Assembly: GCF_900101265.1 (NCBI RefSeq)
Contig: NZ_FMZS01000016.1
Span: 62,001 to 126,000 of the forward strand
DNA length: 64,000 nt
Origin: Massilia sp. PDC64
Lineage (GTDB): Bacteria; Pseudomonadota; Gammaproteobacteria; Burkholderiales; Burkholderiaceae_D
Direction: 5' to 3'
Below, one piece after another: positions 29,501 to 37,267 of the stretch. The position numbers and the translations under genes are program-made. Under the pieces are notes generated by a model that saw nothing but the letters and a program-made list of their open reading frames with translations, was not told the origin of the DNA and did not search any database. Within the stretch, counting starts at the first letter, position 1. Every line of letters begins with the position of its first letter.

Positions 29501-29575
29501 ACGCAGCGCAACGACACGCTGCTGTACGTCCATTCGGGCCGTTCGTTCGTGCTGGGGCTGAACTACAAGTACTGA
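26558..29575 (+). CDS. TonB-dependent outer-membrane receptor (TIGR01782-like)
   Basis: A 1005-residue outer-membrane receptor with a signal peptide ending near HAHGQE. A TonB box-like VVVVTG (about residue 61) is followed by the plug domain (KAEDIAKFPDANLAESLQRVPGV, ITVRGLNAGFTRVRINGIE) and a 22-strand barrel ending in the expected aromatic residue (LGLNYKY). It resembles the TIGR01782 group, used by polysaccharide-degrading proteobacteria to import oligosaccharides. The start at 26558 has GGAG nine bases upstream. It is divergent from GH28-GH35, suggesting import of oligomers made by those enzymes; no SusD partner is present. Confidence 0.93.
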   Translation: MRFTATPRNIHPLSSRSRISVGVLAMLASLHAHGQETAAAADAAPVATTSADGKSPDSVVVVTGFRASLNSALNTKKNSDGIIDVIKAEDIAKFPDANLAESLQRVPGVALARGDGGEGKQITVRGLNAGFTRVRINGIEGVAATGASDINGSTNRGRGFDFSVFASELFNSLEVRKTSEADIEEGSLGATVDLRTARPFDFKGRTFSLGGQESHNSLTGKTQPRVTALLSDRWDTGYGKVGALLSAAYSKRRATEEGYEAVELLSASNDGGFCSPVGVSPQVPGNDAVKGSTATMCGTGLPRTTDPTAYNTVMGRKDNYGGTVANPAAGSGAFAPRIPRYRRSQTDYERTGITNSYQWRNADSELNLDLMYGKFANKRYDNYIEAISFGRNLGSNGKPQTSILDAHFDQNGSWDYGKFNGVDVRTEGLLDVYTTKFRQHVLSGSHKFSDTVKADFMAGNSNSNLNEPMRATVQFDAPNVNGFSWDFRNNRNVPALNFGMDVSNPANFQFAPQDAAGNVRGMFVGRYLDTTNKLQTQAANVHWEINDHVTSHFGISARKNIWTNYEIGNSANAVNLPAGVTMADISRQISGFGSGLGGTGVPSSWAAVDLQKFLGVVNTECHCDAVPGSQYNYLAQTNRRVEEKINALYGMVDFNYDLFGVTWRGNAGVRGAETTATSMAMINVQGQLQPNTGTKKYRDWLPAFNLTAQLPKDVFLRFSAGKTLSRPEYTDLAPNATVSPIAQSVSIGNPNLDPIRANTYDLQAEWYYAKNAMVSLGHFRKDIKSFIQSVNERVPYNTLGLPNELLILNGCSLTGAPICQTLPTTEVNVSRKVNTAGGPLKGWEFNLQAPFSFLPGFWSNFGLLANATRVKSRITYITRVDNPATPQNEQLTQVADFTGLSPRTHNLTLYYEDAKFSARVSAAHRSSYINAVLGDVAGHDYTMVDGSTNIDMSISYNITPQLRVSLEGQNLNDTPLRYGRDTQRNDTLLYVHSGRSFVLGLNYKY

Positions 29576-29653
29576 CCCTGCCGGTGCGAGAACTGCGAGC
29601 TTCGGGGCGCGGCGATCTGGTATTCTCTCCGTTTTACCGCCATTCGCCGCGCC

Positions 29654-29866
29654 ATGACCGTTTTCGCACGCTTCGCACGTTTTCTCGCTCCCGCCTGCAT
29701 GCTGCTCGTCGCCGTCATGCGCCTCGTGGACGCCGTGCGGTCGGGCGCCACGGCCGACTGGCTGGCGGCCGCCGGTTTCGCGGGCGTCGCCGTCATGCTC
29801 TACCTGACCCTCGGCGCGGCGCACCGCAGGCATCTCGCCGACGCCGGCCGGGATGGCGGTGCCTGA
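29654..29866 (+). CDS. Small membrane protein, unknown
   Basis: A 70-residue protein with two hydrophobic segments (about 8-26 and 36-54) and a charged tail. I do not recognise a family. It starts about 80 bp after the TonB receptor stop and ends 18 bp before the glyoxalase-fold gene, so it could be translated with the latter. It is short and its start lacks a strong ribosome site, so it is a likely but not certain gene. Confidence 0.5.
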   Translation: MTVFARFARFLAPACMLLVAVMRLVDAVRSGATADWLAAAGFAGVAVMLYLTLGAAHRRHLADAGRDGGA

Positions 29867-29884
29867 ATCGTGCAAGGAGGCCCC

Positions 29885-30271
29885 ATGTACACGCTGTCCC
29901 GCGTCACCCCGATCCTGCGCATCTTCGACGAAGCCAAGGCGCGCGAATTCTATATCGACTTCCTCGGCTTCAAGATCGACTGGGAACACCGCTTCGAAGG
30001 CGGCGACTTCCCCGTCTACATGCAGGTGTCGCTGGGCGACTGCGTGCTGCATTTGTCCGAACACTACGGCGACGGCAGCCCGGGCGCGTCGATCCGCATC
30101 GCCGTGCGCGACCTCGACGGCTACCAGGCCACCTTGCTCGCCAAGTCGTTCAAGTATTCCCGTCCCCACATCCAGACGATGCCCTGGGGGACGCGCGAGA
30201 TGACGATCCGCGATCCTTCATCCAACCGTCTCTCGTTCGAGGAACCCATTCCCGAGGCTGGCGCCACGTAA
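29885..30271 (+). CDS. Glyoxalase/bleomycin-resistance superfamily protein
   Basis: A 128-residue vicinal-oxygen-chelate fold protein, preceded by AAGGAGG at proper distance from the ATG at 29885. Marks are RVTPILRIFDEAKAREFYIDFLGFKIDWEHRF in two halves, VYMQVSLGDCVLHLSEHYGD and the C-terminal MTIRDPSSNRLSFEEP. Close relatives are annotated as glyoxalase superfamily or bleomycin-resistance-like proteins and usually have no known substrate. It faces the GT9 gene tail to tail with nine bases between. Confidence 0.8.
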   Translation: MYTLSRVTPILRIFDEAKAREFYIDFLGFKIDWEHRFEGGDFPVYMQVSLGDCVLHLSEHYGDGSPGASIRIAVRDLDGYQATLLAKSFKYSRPHIQTMPWGTREMTIRDPSSNRLSFEEPIPEAGAT

Positions 30272-30280
30272 CGCTGCGCG

Positions 30281-31483
30281 TTACCCATGGCCGTCCACGG
30301 CGGCCAGCACCTCGTCCACGCCGATGCGCGTGACCCAGTCGTCCCGCTCCGGCACCATGATCACGGTGCTGCGCGTGCGGTCGATCGGTGCCCATTCCGG
30401 GTGATTGCGGCGCATCAGGGCGATGACGGGCACGCCGACCGCGTTCGCCAGGTGCATCACGGCCGTCTCCACCGAGATCACGAGGCTGCACATCCGCATC
30501 ACGGCCGGCAGCTGGAAGAAGTGTTCGTCCGCACTGAACAGGCGCACGTGCGCCAGGTCCGGGTCGGGCTGCGCCTCGAACAACCGGCGCGCCTCCTCCA
30601 GCGCTTCCGGCACCACGTTGACGACGACGGTGACGCCGCGCCACGCGAGCCGGTTCTTCAGCGAGCGCGCCAGTGCGGCCACGCGTTCCAGGGGCCACGT
30701 GCGGTCCGGCGATTTCGAGTACGCGTTGACGAACACGACGGGCCGGCCCACGGTACAGCCCCAGGCCGCGAACCGGGCGTGCGCGCTGCGCACCCACCGT
30801 TCGGGGATCTCCAGCCGCGGCACGCGGGCGGCCGGCGGCACGTCCACGCCGAAGCAGCGGGCGAACCAGTCCGCGTAGATGTCGCTGATGTGCTGGCGCG
30901 CAGCCTCCGCGGGGCCATACACGGGCAGCGCCGCGTCCAGCTTGCGGTAACCCGCCCAGCGCGACGGCACGTGCAGCAGGCGCTCGGCCGGCTTCGTCAG
31001 GCCCACCACGAAACCGCGGGGACTGATGCGCCGCGCCAGCCGCGCATAGCGGTGGCAGTCGACGACGGCCAGCGACGCGACGACCGGATACTGCGCCGCC
31101 CGCGCTTCGTCGACGGATTGCGCGAACGCGGCCGGGCTGTACGTGCTGTCGTACACCTTGTCGATCCAGGGACAGGCCGCGAGCCAGTCGTACAACGCGT
31201 ACCGGCGGAGAATCGGCCACGCGGCCGGATCGGCCGTGCGGCGCCGTTCGTCGACCCACACGTGTATGCGCACGTGCGGCCAGGCGCGGGCGAACGCGCG
31301 CAGGCACGCCTGCAGGTACGTGAAGTCGCCGATCGCGAGATGGGTGACGAACAGGATGCGCTCGGCGCGCGCCAGCACGTCGGCCGGGACGAGCGGGCCG
31401 TCGGCCGCCGTCGTGGGTCGTGCCGCCTCCCGGGCGGGGCGGCCCGGCATCGAGCCGGCATGTGCGCGTGCTGTATTCACCAT
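30281..31483 (-). CDS. Glycosyltransferase family 9 (heptosyltransferase-like)
   Basis: A 400-residue protein with two Rossmann-like halves of the GT9/GT-B type: ERILFVTHLAIGDFTYLQACLRAF near residue 42 in two halves, and the C-terminal nucleotide-sugar site with SLVISVETAVMHLANAVGVPVIALM. GT9 members add heptose or related sugars to lipopolysaccharide. No other LPS genes are near, so the acceptor is unknown. A tail of some 35 residues precedes the fold at the N-terminus. It lies 100 bp downstream of the LuxR gene on the same strand, with three 10-bp-spaced repeats between. Confidence 0.78.
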   Translation of the reverse strand: MVNTARAHAGSMPGRPAREAARPTTAADGPLVPADVLARAERILFVTHLAIGDFTYLQACLRAFARAWPHVRIHVWVDERRRTADPAAWPILRRYALYDWLAACPWIDKVYDSTYSPAAFAQSVDEARAAQYPVVASLAVVDCHRYARLARRISPRGFVVGLTKPAERLLHVPSRWAGYRKLDAALPVYGPAEAARQHISDIYADWFARCFGVDVPPAARVPRLEIPERWVRSAHARFAAWGCTVGRPVVFVNAYSKSPDRTWPLERVAALARSLKNRLAWRGVTVVVNVVPEALEEARRLFEAQPDPDLAHVRLFSADEHFFQLPAVMRMCSLVISVETAVMHLANAVGVPVIALMRRNHPEWAPIDRTRSTVIMVPERDDWVTRIGVDEVLAAVDGHG

Positions 31484-31557
31484 CGTCCTTTCCGAGTCGA
31501 TCCCGTACGGGGATTATGCGCAGGACGGCACGCGCGGTGTGCGGCGAATAAAACTCT

Positions 31558-31582
31558 TTTACCCTTCTTTACGCGCCTTTAC
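31558..31582 (-). repeat. Three GTAAA direct repeats at 10-bp spacing
   Basis: Read on the minus strand, GTAAA occurs three times exactly ten bases apart (plus-strand TTTAC at 31558-31562, 31568-31572 and 31578-31582), all on one helix face, between the luxR-like stop and the GT9 start. Such phased direct repeats are common response-regulator or activator boxes; an A-tract-like effect on bending is another option. Confidence 0.35.
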
Positions 31583-31584
31583 AG

Positions 31585-32172
31585 TCATCCCGGCACCACC
31601 CCATCGATGCCGACGATACCCCGCTGCGCCGCCACGACGACGGCATGCAGCCGTGCCGACACGCCCAGCTTGCCCATCAGGTTGCGCAAATGCCAACGCA
31701 CCGTGCCGACGCCGATGCCCAGGTCGCGGGCGATCTGCTTGTCGCACCGGCCGCCGGCCAGCAGCCGCAGCACGTCCGTCTCGCGGTTCGTCAGGTGTTC
31801 GCGGCACCCGCCCGCCTCCAGGTGCTTCGTCACGCCGGGACTGTAGTGCCGGTCGCCCGTCAGGATGCGCCGCACGGCGTAGCGCAGGTCCGCCGCGTCC
31901 GTATCCTCGAGCAGGTAGCCCGCCACGGCCGCCTCGCACGCGCGCAGCACGTCCGCCTCCCGGTCGCGGTGCGTGACGATGAGGACTTGCCGCCCGCGCG
32001 CGATGGCGAGACCCGTCTCGTAGTCGGCGACGACGAGATCCGCGTGGCCTTCCGCGCCGGGTTCGGCGTCGTGCGTCGTGACCCGCCATTCGCGGTCCCG
32101 CAGCGACGCCGCGAGGCCGGCCGTCATCAGGGGCCGCGCGTGCATCACGTGGATATGGCTGCCGGTCTGCAT
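31585..32172 (-). CDS. LuxR/NarL-type regulator with degenerate receiver
   Basis: A 195-residue regulator. The C-terminus has a clear LuxR helix-turn-helix (LTNRETDVLRLLAGG, DKQIARDLGIGVGTVRWHLRNLM). The N-terminal half follows the NarL receiver pattern but lacks its acidic pair (HARPL in place of DDHPL) and has Glu for the conserved Lys (GYLLED); an Asp remains at position 50 (VVADY). It may thus work without phosphorylation. No sensor kinase lies nearby. It starts six bases after the stop of the unknown gene downstream of the CxxCH protein, so it is probably part of the IorBA operon. Confidence 0.82.
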   Translation of the reverse strand: MQTGSHIHVMHARPLMTAGLAASLRDREWRVTTHDAEPGAEGHADLVVADYETGLAIARGRQVLIVTHRDREADVLRACEAAVAGYLLEDTDAADLRYAVRRILTGDRHYSPGVTKHLEAGGCREHLTNRETDVLRLLAGGRCDKQIARDLGIGVGTVRWHLRNLMGKLGVSARLHAVVVAAQRGIVGIDGVVPG

Positions 32173-32178
32173 GGGTCC

Positions 32179-32898
32179 TCAGCCGAAACGCACGTCGCTG
32201 ACGACGATGGAGACGACCAGCGGGTCCGTCGCGTGGCCGCCGTCCGGGTTGCGCACGTAGATCAGGTGCCGCGTCGGCAGGTGGACGCCGTCGACCGTCG
32301 TGTGGTCCGAAAAATAGTGCACGGCCGGCGTGCCGCCGTTGATGTCGACGTCGTAGTCGTGGCGGCGCAGCCTGAAATCGGCGCCGACGTAGAACGTCTG
32401 GACGCGGCTGTGCGTGGCGATCGTGTCCGGATACGTCACCCGCAGCCGGTGCCACCGCTCGCCGTTCTCTTCCCATGCCGGCAGTTCCTCGAAGCCGAAA
32501 CCGGGTTCCGCGAACGCGAACGGCAACGTGAGGTAGTTCCACATCGCGTAGCCGACGAAATAGGCCAGCTGCACATCGGACCATGGCGTCTCCAGGCCGA
32601 AGCCCGCGAACGACGCACGGGGGTCGTCCAGCACGTCGACCACGCTGCCATCCACCGTCTCGATGACGGCCCGCTGCGGCGTCACGGCCGTGCGGCGGTC
32701 CGCCGCGCCGAACGGGGCGTGCGACGTCCACTGGCGCTTGAGATCTATCGCGACTTCGACTTCGTCCAGTTTGCCGCCATGTCCTTTCAGCGGCCACAGG
32801 ATACCGCCCTGGCTCAGGTGCGCCGACAGGCGGTCGTGCGACTTCCAGCGGGCCAGGCCGCCGTGGGCTTCGAGAATCTGTCCGATCAGCGTGTTCAT
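32179..32898 (-). CDS. Hypothetical protein of the IorBA operon
   Basis: A 239-residue soluble protein with no signal peptide or membrane segment; I do not recognise a named family. It opens with LIGQILEAHGGLARWKS, a start often seen in periplasmic or lipid-handling proteins of the LolA-like beta-barrel kind, and is rich in beta-strand patterns (FRLRRHDYDVDINGG, TRHLIYVRNPDGG). AAGGAAA precedes the ATG. It lies between a haem-binding protein gene and the LuxR gene, 22 and 6 bases away, in a row with the molybdenum oxidoreductase genes. Confidence 0.65.
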   Translation of the reverse strand: MNTLIGQILEAHGGLARWKSHDRLSAHLSQGGILWPLKGHGGKLDEVEVAIDLKRQWTSHAPFGAADRRTAVTPQRAVIETVDGSVVDVLDDPRASFAGFGLETPWSDVQLAYFVGYAMWNYLTLPFAFAEPGFGFEELPAWEENGERWHRLRVTYPDTIATHSRVQTFYVGADFRLRRHDYDVDINGGTPAVHYFSDHTTVDGVHLPTRHLIYVRNPDGGHATDPLVVSIVVSDVRFG

Positions 32899-32920
32899 TT
32901 TTTTTCCTTGGTGAGTAGAT

Positions 32921-33454
32921 TCAGGGCGAGTCGGGGCACGGCAGGCCGGCATCGGCCCAGGCGACGAGGGCCTTGACGAAATCGTCGTGCGACAGCGCCG
33001 GCGTCGTGCGGTTGCCGCCGGGCTGCCAGGCCCACAGCACGAGCGGGTCGGTGCGCATGTGCTCGATCACCTCGTGCGGCGTCCTGCGGTTGCCGTTGCG
33101 GGCCGGGTCGCGCATCTGCAGGCAGACCGCCTTCTTGTCCAGCCCCTGCCACGTCATGCTGCGCGGCGCCAGGTGCCAGTCCTTCACGCCCGGCACGCGC
33201 CCGTCCGCGGAATTCGTCGCCTGGTGGCAGGCCTGGCAGCGCAGCACGGCCGAACCGTGGCCGTCCGCGCCGCGGACGACCTGCTGCGCGTGGATGACGC
33301 CCCAGTCCTTCTGGCGCGGTGCGTCCGCCTGGTGGCAATTGATGCAGCGCGGCCCCAGCACGACACTGGCCACCGGTTCGAACAGGGCCGCATCCCCGGC
33401 GCGCGCGGACGCGCACAACCCGAGCGCGAACAGTAAAGCAAGCGTCTTACGCAT
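32921..33454 (-). CDS. Secreted protein with two CxxCH haem motifs
   Basis: A 177-residue exported protein (signal peptide ending SARAG). It carries CINCH (37-41) and CQACH (73-77), two covalent haem-attachment motifs, so it is probably a small dihaem cytochrome c. It overlaps the iorA stop by eight bases and so is made with the IorBA enzyme. It could take electrons from that enzyme in the periplasm, as cytochromes do in related aldehyde/isoquinoline oxidoreductase systems. Met or His distal ligands cannot be fixed by eye. Confidence 0.8.
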   Translation of the reverse strand: MRKTLALLFALGLCASARAGDAALFEPVASVVLGPRCINCHQADAPRQKDWGVIHAQQVVRGADGHGSAVLRCQACHQATNSADGRVPGVKDWHLAPRSMTWQGLDKKAVCLQMRDPARNGNRRTPHEVIEHMRTDPLVLWAWQPGGNRTTPALSHDDFVKALVAWADAGLPCPDSP

Positions 33455-33902
33455 CGCCCGCCGCCTGGTGGATCGCGAGGCGGATGCGCTGGTACGTGCC
33501 GCAGCGGCAGATATTGCCCGACATGGCCTGGTCGATGTCCGTGTCCGTCGGCTTCGGGATCGCCTTCAGCAGCGCGGTCGCCGCCATGATCTGGCCGGAC
33601 TGACAGTAGCCGCACTGCGGCACGTCCAGCGCGGCCCACGCCTTCTGCACGCGCTGGCCGACGGGTGTGGCGCCGATCGCTTCGATGGTCGTGATCCTGT
33701 GGCCGGCCGCGGCCGAGATCGGGGTCACGCAGGCGCGCACGGGCTGGCCGTCCAGGTGCACGGTGCAGGCGCCGCACAGCGCCATGCCGCAGCCGAACTT
33801 GGTGCCGTTCAGGTGCAGTTCGTCGCGCAGCACCCACAGCAGGGGCGTGTCCGGTTCGGCCGTCACGGCCTGTTTCTTGCCGTTGATGTTCAGTGTGATC
33901 AT
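33447..33902 (-). CDS. iorA: Isoquinoline 1-oxidoreductase-type [2Fe-2S] subunit
   Basis: A 151-residue protein of the xanthine-oxidase family small subunit. The plant-ferredoxin cluster site (FGCGMALCGACTV) and the second helical cluster site (CGYCQSGQ and CRCGTYQRI) are both complete, so two 2Fe-2S clusters are expected. It passes electrons from the molybdenum subunit encoded just upstream (14 bases away) to an outside acceptor, likely the CxxCH protein. The name follows IorA of Brevundimonas; the real substrate could be an aldehyde or N-heterocycle. Confidence 0.9.
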   Translation of the reverse strand: MITLNINGKKQAVTAEPDTPLLWVLRDELHLNGTKFGCGMALCGACTVHLDGQPVRACVTPISAAAGHRITTIEAIGATPVGQRVQKAWAALDVPQCGYCQSGQIMAATALLKAIPKPTDTDIDQAMSGNICRCGTYQRIRLAIHQAAGDA

Positions 33903-33916
33903 GTTCGTTCCTTCGT

Positions 33917-36070
33917 TCAGGCAGTGGGCAGGGTGGCGCCGATGGGCAGCTTGCGGATGCGGCGGCCGGACAGCGCGTACACGGCGTTGGCCAGCGCGGG
34001 CATCAGGGCGGCCGTTCCCGGCTCGCCCATGCCCCCCGGCGCCTCGGTGCTGGCGACGATGTGCGTCTCGACCTTCGGCGCCTCGTGCATGCGCAGCACG
34101 CGGTAGTCGTGAAAATTGCTCTGTTCGACGCGGCCGTCGCGGAACGTGATGTCGCCGTACAGCGCGCCGCTGATGCCGAACACGATCGCGCTTTCGACCT
34201 GGGCGCGTACCGTGTCCGGGTTCACGACCGCGCCGCAGTCCACGGCACACACGACGCGCGGCACGCGGATCTCGTTTTCCGGACCGGCGACGGCGTCGAC
34301 GACGAGCGCCATGTAGGTGCCGAACGCGAACTGCACGGACAGCCCGCGGCCGGCATTGCCCGCGCGCGGTCCCTGCCAGCCGGCCTTTTCGGCCGCCAGT
34401 TCCAGCACGCGGCGGGCGCGCGCGTCGTGGCCCAGCAGGTCGAGGCGGTAACGCAGCGGATCGGCACCGGCGGCCGCCGCCAGCTCGTCGATGAAGCTCT
34501 CGACCACGTACACGTTGTGCGTGGGGCCGACGCCGCGCCAGAACGCGGTCGGGATATGCGGCGGTTCGTGACGCACGTACGAGACGCCGATCGCGGGGAA
34601 TGCGTACGGCGGCGCCTCGGCGCCATCCATCGTCTCGTGGTCGAAGCCGTTCTGGAAAGCTGGCGGCATGAAGCGGCCGAGCACGGACGATCCCGTCACG
34701 TGGTGCGTCCACGCGACGACCTTCCCCTGCGCGTCCAGGCCGGCGCGCACGCGGTCGTAGAAGTATGGCCGGTACATGTCGTGCTGGATGTCCTGTTCGC
34801 GCGACCACACGACCTTGACCGGGTGCGGCACTTCGCGCGCGATCCGAACGGCCCGTTCGACGCCATCGATCTCCAGCCGGCGCCCGAAACCGCCGCCCAG
34901 CAGGTGGTTGTGCACCGTCACGCGCTCTTCCGGCAGGCCCGTCACCTTGGCCGCCACGGCGCGGGCGCGGGTGATGACCTGGGTGCCGGTCCAGATCTCG
35001 CAGCTGTCCGGCTTCACGTGCACGGTGCAGTTCATCGGCTCCATCGCGGCATGCGCGAGGAACGGCAGTTCGTAGGTCGCCTCGATCACGCGCGCGGCCT
35101 TGCCCAGCGCGGCCTCCGGGTCGCCTTCCGAGCGCACCTTCGCGCCCGCACCCTGCGCCGCCTTCGCCATGTCCGCCACGATGTCCTGCGTGGCCAGCCC
35201 CGCATTCGGACCATCGTCCCAGCGCGGCGCCAGCGCCGCGATGCCCTTGTTCGCGGCGCCCATGTTGTCCGCGACGACGGCCACGCAATCGTCCAGGCGC
35301 ACGACCTGGCGCACGCCGCGGACGCGCAGCGCGGCCGCGTCGTCGGCGCCGGCCAGGCGGCCGCCGAACACGGGAGAAATGGCCAGCGCCGCCACCTTCA
35401 TGCCGGGGACGACGGCATCGATGCCGTAGCGCGCCGATCCATTCAGCTTGCCGGCCGTGTCCAGGCGTTTTGCGGGGGTGCCGATCAGGCGGAACTCGCC
35501 CGCCGGTTTCAGTACGACGTCGGCGTCCTTCGGCAGCGGCAGCTTCGCCGCGTCGTCGACCAGCTGGCCGTAGCGCAGCCTGCGCCCGCTGGGCACGTGC
35601 AGCACGGTGCCCCGCTCGGCGCGGCACGACGCCGGATCGACGTTCCAGCGGCCGGCCGCTGCGCGCACCAGCAGCACGCGCGCGGTGGCGCCGGCGCGGC
35701 GCATGGGTTCCCACGCGGCGCGGATCGTCGTCGAACCGCCCGTCACCTGGAAGCCGAGCGCGGGATTGATGAACTTGGCGTCGTCGGGCGGGGCGTGTTC
35801 CAGCACGACGTCCTTCAGGTCGATCTCGAGTTCTTCCGCGATCAGCATCGGAATGGACGTGTAAGTGCCCTGCCCCATCTCGACGTACGGCATGGTCAGG
35901 ATCACCTTGCCGTCGGGACGGATGCGCACGACGGCATTGGGGGCCAGGTCGGCGCCGGTCGCCAGCGCGGCCGCGCCGGCGGCGGGCAGCGCGAACTGGA
36001 GCAGCAGGCCGCCGCCGGCGGCGGCGCCGGCCGCGAGGAAGCGGCGCCGGGATAGAGTGGGATGGGACAC
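33917..36070 (-). CDS. iorB: Isoquinoline 1-oxidoreductase-type molybdenum subunit
   Basis: A 717-residue molybdopterin-cytosine-dinucleotide subunit of the IorB/aldehyde-oxidase family. It opens with a twin-arginine signal SRRRFLAAG, so the folded enzyme is exported. Family marks include YVEMGQGTYTSIPMLIAEEL, GGGFGRRLE, a second GxGF-like region and APGGMGEPGTAAL near the C-terminus with the active Glu of the family. I start at a GTG (36070) six bases after AGGAG; an ATG at 36076 is directly next to AGGAG and is less likely. The order B before A is the reverse of the first-described iorAB. A GlxA-type regulator lies upstream. Confidence 0.88.
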   Translation of the reverse strand: MSHPTLSRRRFLAAGAAAGGGLLLQFALPAAGAAALATGADLAPNAVVRIRPDGKVILTMPYVEMGQGTYTSIPMLIAEELEIDLKDVVLEHAPPDDAKFINPALGFQVTGGSTTIRAAWEPMRRAGATARVLLVRAAAGRWNVDPASCRAERGTVLHVPSGRRLRYGQLVDDAAKLPLPKDADVVLKPAGEFRLIGTPAKRLDTAGKLNGSARYGIDAVVPGMKVAALAISPVFGGRLAGADDAAALRVRGVRQVVRLDDCVAVVADNMGAANKGIAALAPRWDDGPNAGLATQDIVADMAKAAQGAGAKVRSEGDPEAALGKAARVIEATYELPFLAHAAMEPMNCTVHVKPDSCEIWTGTQVITRARAVAAKVTGLPEERVTVHNHLLGGGFGRRLEIDGVERAVRIAREVPHPVKVVWSREQDIQHDMYRPYFYDRVRAGLDAQGKVVAWTHHVTGSSVLGRFMPPAFQNGFDHETMDGAEAPPYAFPAIGVSYVRHEPPHIPTAFWRGVGPTHNVYVVESFIDELAAAAGADPLRYRLDLLGHDARARRVLELAAEKAGWQGPRAGNAGRGLSVQFAFGTYMALVVDAVAGPENEIRVPRVVCAVDCGAVVNPDTVRAQVESAIVFGISGALYGDITFRDGRVEQSNFHDYRVLRMHEAPKVETHIVASTEAPGGMGEPGTAALMPALANAVYALSGRRIRKLPIGATLPTA

Positions 36071-36178
36071 GGTCATCTCCTGTGGAATGGTTGCCAATCA
36101 TTGTAGAAAGGCAATCACTCGGCCGTGGGCCATGATCGGGGCGATCCGGGCCATGGCGGCCCTGTCTTTGGATAGGGA

Positions 36179-37117
36179 TCAGTCGGGACGGCGGCGCAGG
36201 TCCTGCGGCGTCTGCCGGTACACGCGCACGAGCGCCATGCGCATCTGCTCCGTGCTCGTGAACCCCGCTTCGCGCGCCACCGTGTCCAGCGGCAGCGCAG
36301 AATTTTCCAGCAGCGTGCGGGCGACCTCGGCGCGCATCGTCTCGATGGCGCGCGCCGGCGATTGCCCCGTCTCCGCGCGGAACGTGCGCGTGAAGTGGCG
36401 CCGGCTCATGTGCACCTGCTCCGCGAGCTCGTCGATCGACAGGGGCAGGCGCAGGTTGCGGCGCGCATAGCCGAGCGCCGTGCGGATGCGGTCGGACTTC
36501 GGGCGCATGTCGAGCAGGTTGGACGACTGCGTGTCCGCGCCGCTGCGCCAGTGGTACAGCACGAGCCGGCGCGCCACGGCGAGCGCGACCTCCTCGCCCA
36601 GATCGTCCTCCACGAGCGCGAGCGCGAGGTCGATCGACGCCGTCATGCCGGCCGAACTCCAGATCTTGCCGTCGCGGATCCACACGCGCTCCGGGTCCAC
36701 GCGGATGGCCGGATGCCGCTTTTGCAGGCCCGCCGCATGCATGGCGCGCACGGCGACGAGACGGCCGTCCAGCAGGCCGGTGGGGGCCAGCAGCGCCGTG
36801 CCGTTGCAGACGGTGCCGACACGGCGCGCGCCGTTCGCGGCCGCGCGCAGCAGCGCGACGGTGTCGGCGTCGGGCACGATCGGGTCCGCCGCGCCGAACA
36901 CGAGGACCGTGTCGAACGCGCCGTCGGATGCCCGCCACGCCTGCGTTTCCAGCGTCGCGCCGGCCGAACTGCGGATGGGCGTGCCGTGCGCGGACACGGT
37001 GCGCAGGTCGTAGGGCCTGCCGCCATACTCGGTGTTGGCGAGGTCGAACACGGTCATGGCGCCGAGGTCGACGAGCTGGAAACCGGGGAACAGGAAGAAG
37101 GCGATGGATCGGTTCAT
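36179..37117 (-). CDS. GlxA-type AraC-family regulator with DJ-1/PfpI domain
   Basis: A 312-residue regulator. Residues 1-180 are a DJ-1/PfpI glutamine-amidotransferase-like domain (FFLFPGFQLVDLGAMTVFD split across the start; VCNGTALLAPTGLLDG with Cys104 at the nucleophile elbow). Residues about 209-312 carry two AraC helix-turn-helix units (SIDELAEQVHMSRRHFTRTFR, VAREAGFTSTEQMRMALVRVY in parts). Members control nitrogen-compound or aldehyde metabolism. It is directly upstream of iorB on the same strand, so it is a good candidate to control the IorBA operon. Confidence 0.88.
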   Translation of the reverse strand: MNRSIAFFLFPGFQLVDLGAMTVFDLANTEYGGRPYDLRTVSAHGTPIRSSAGATLETQAWRASDGAFDTVLVFGAADPIVPDADTVALLRAAANGARRVGTVCNGTALLAPTGLLDGRLVAVRAMHAAGLQKRHPAIRVDPERVWIRDGKIWSSAGMTASIDLALALVEDDLGEEVALAVARRLVLYHWRSGADTQSSNLLDMRPKSDRIRTALGYARRNLRLPLSIDELAEQVHMSRRHFTRTFRAETGQSPARAIETMRAEVARTLLENSALPLDTVAREAGFTSTEQMRMALVRVYRQTPQDLRRRPD

Positions 37118-37214
37118 GGTTCAGGGCAGATGATCGCGCACCCTGCGGCGGGCGTTCGGACAAATTTCCCTCGTTGACGGACATGCGGGAGCCCGAAGGG
37201 TAAAGCATTGCCGC

Positions 37215-37240
37215 TACAATTGTAAGAACATACAATTTAT
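37215..37240. promoter_or_regulatory. TACAATTGTA palindrome, candidate HxlR operator
   Basis: The perfect ten-base palindrome TACAATTGTA (37215-37224) is followed by TACAATTTAT (37231-37240) in an AT-rich stretch that ends 28 bp before the hxlR-like ATG. The repeated TACAATT units 16 bases apart look like an operator or -10 region for the gene that follows, perhaps for autoregulation; the GlxA gene is divergent from here. Confidence 0.45.
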
Positions 37241-37267
37241 ATCCTTACTATCATTTTTGTACGTACC

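Noticed and set aside
33903..37235. Upstream extension of the iorA frame to 1262 codons
   Set aside because: It covers iorB and the glxA-like gene in another frame with low-complexity Arg/Ala sequence; iorA begins at 33902.
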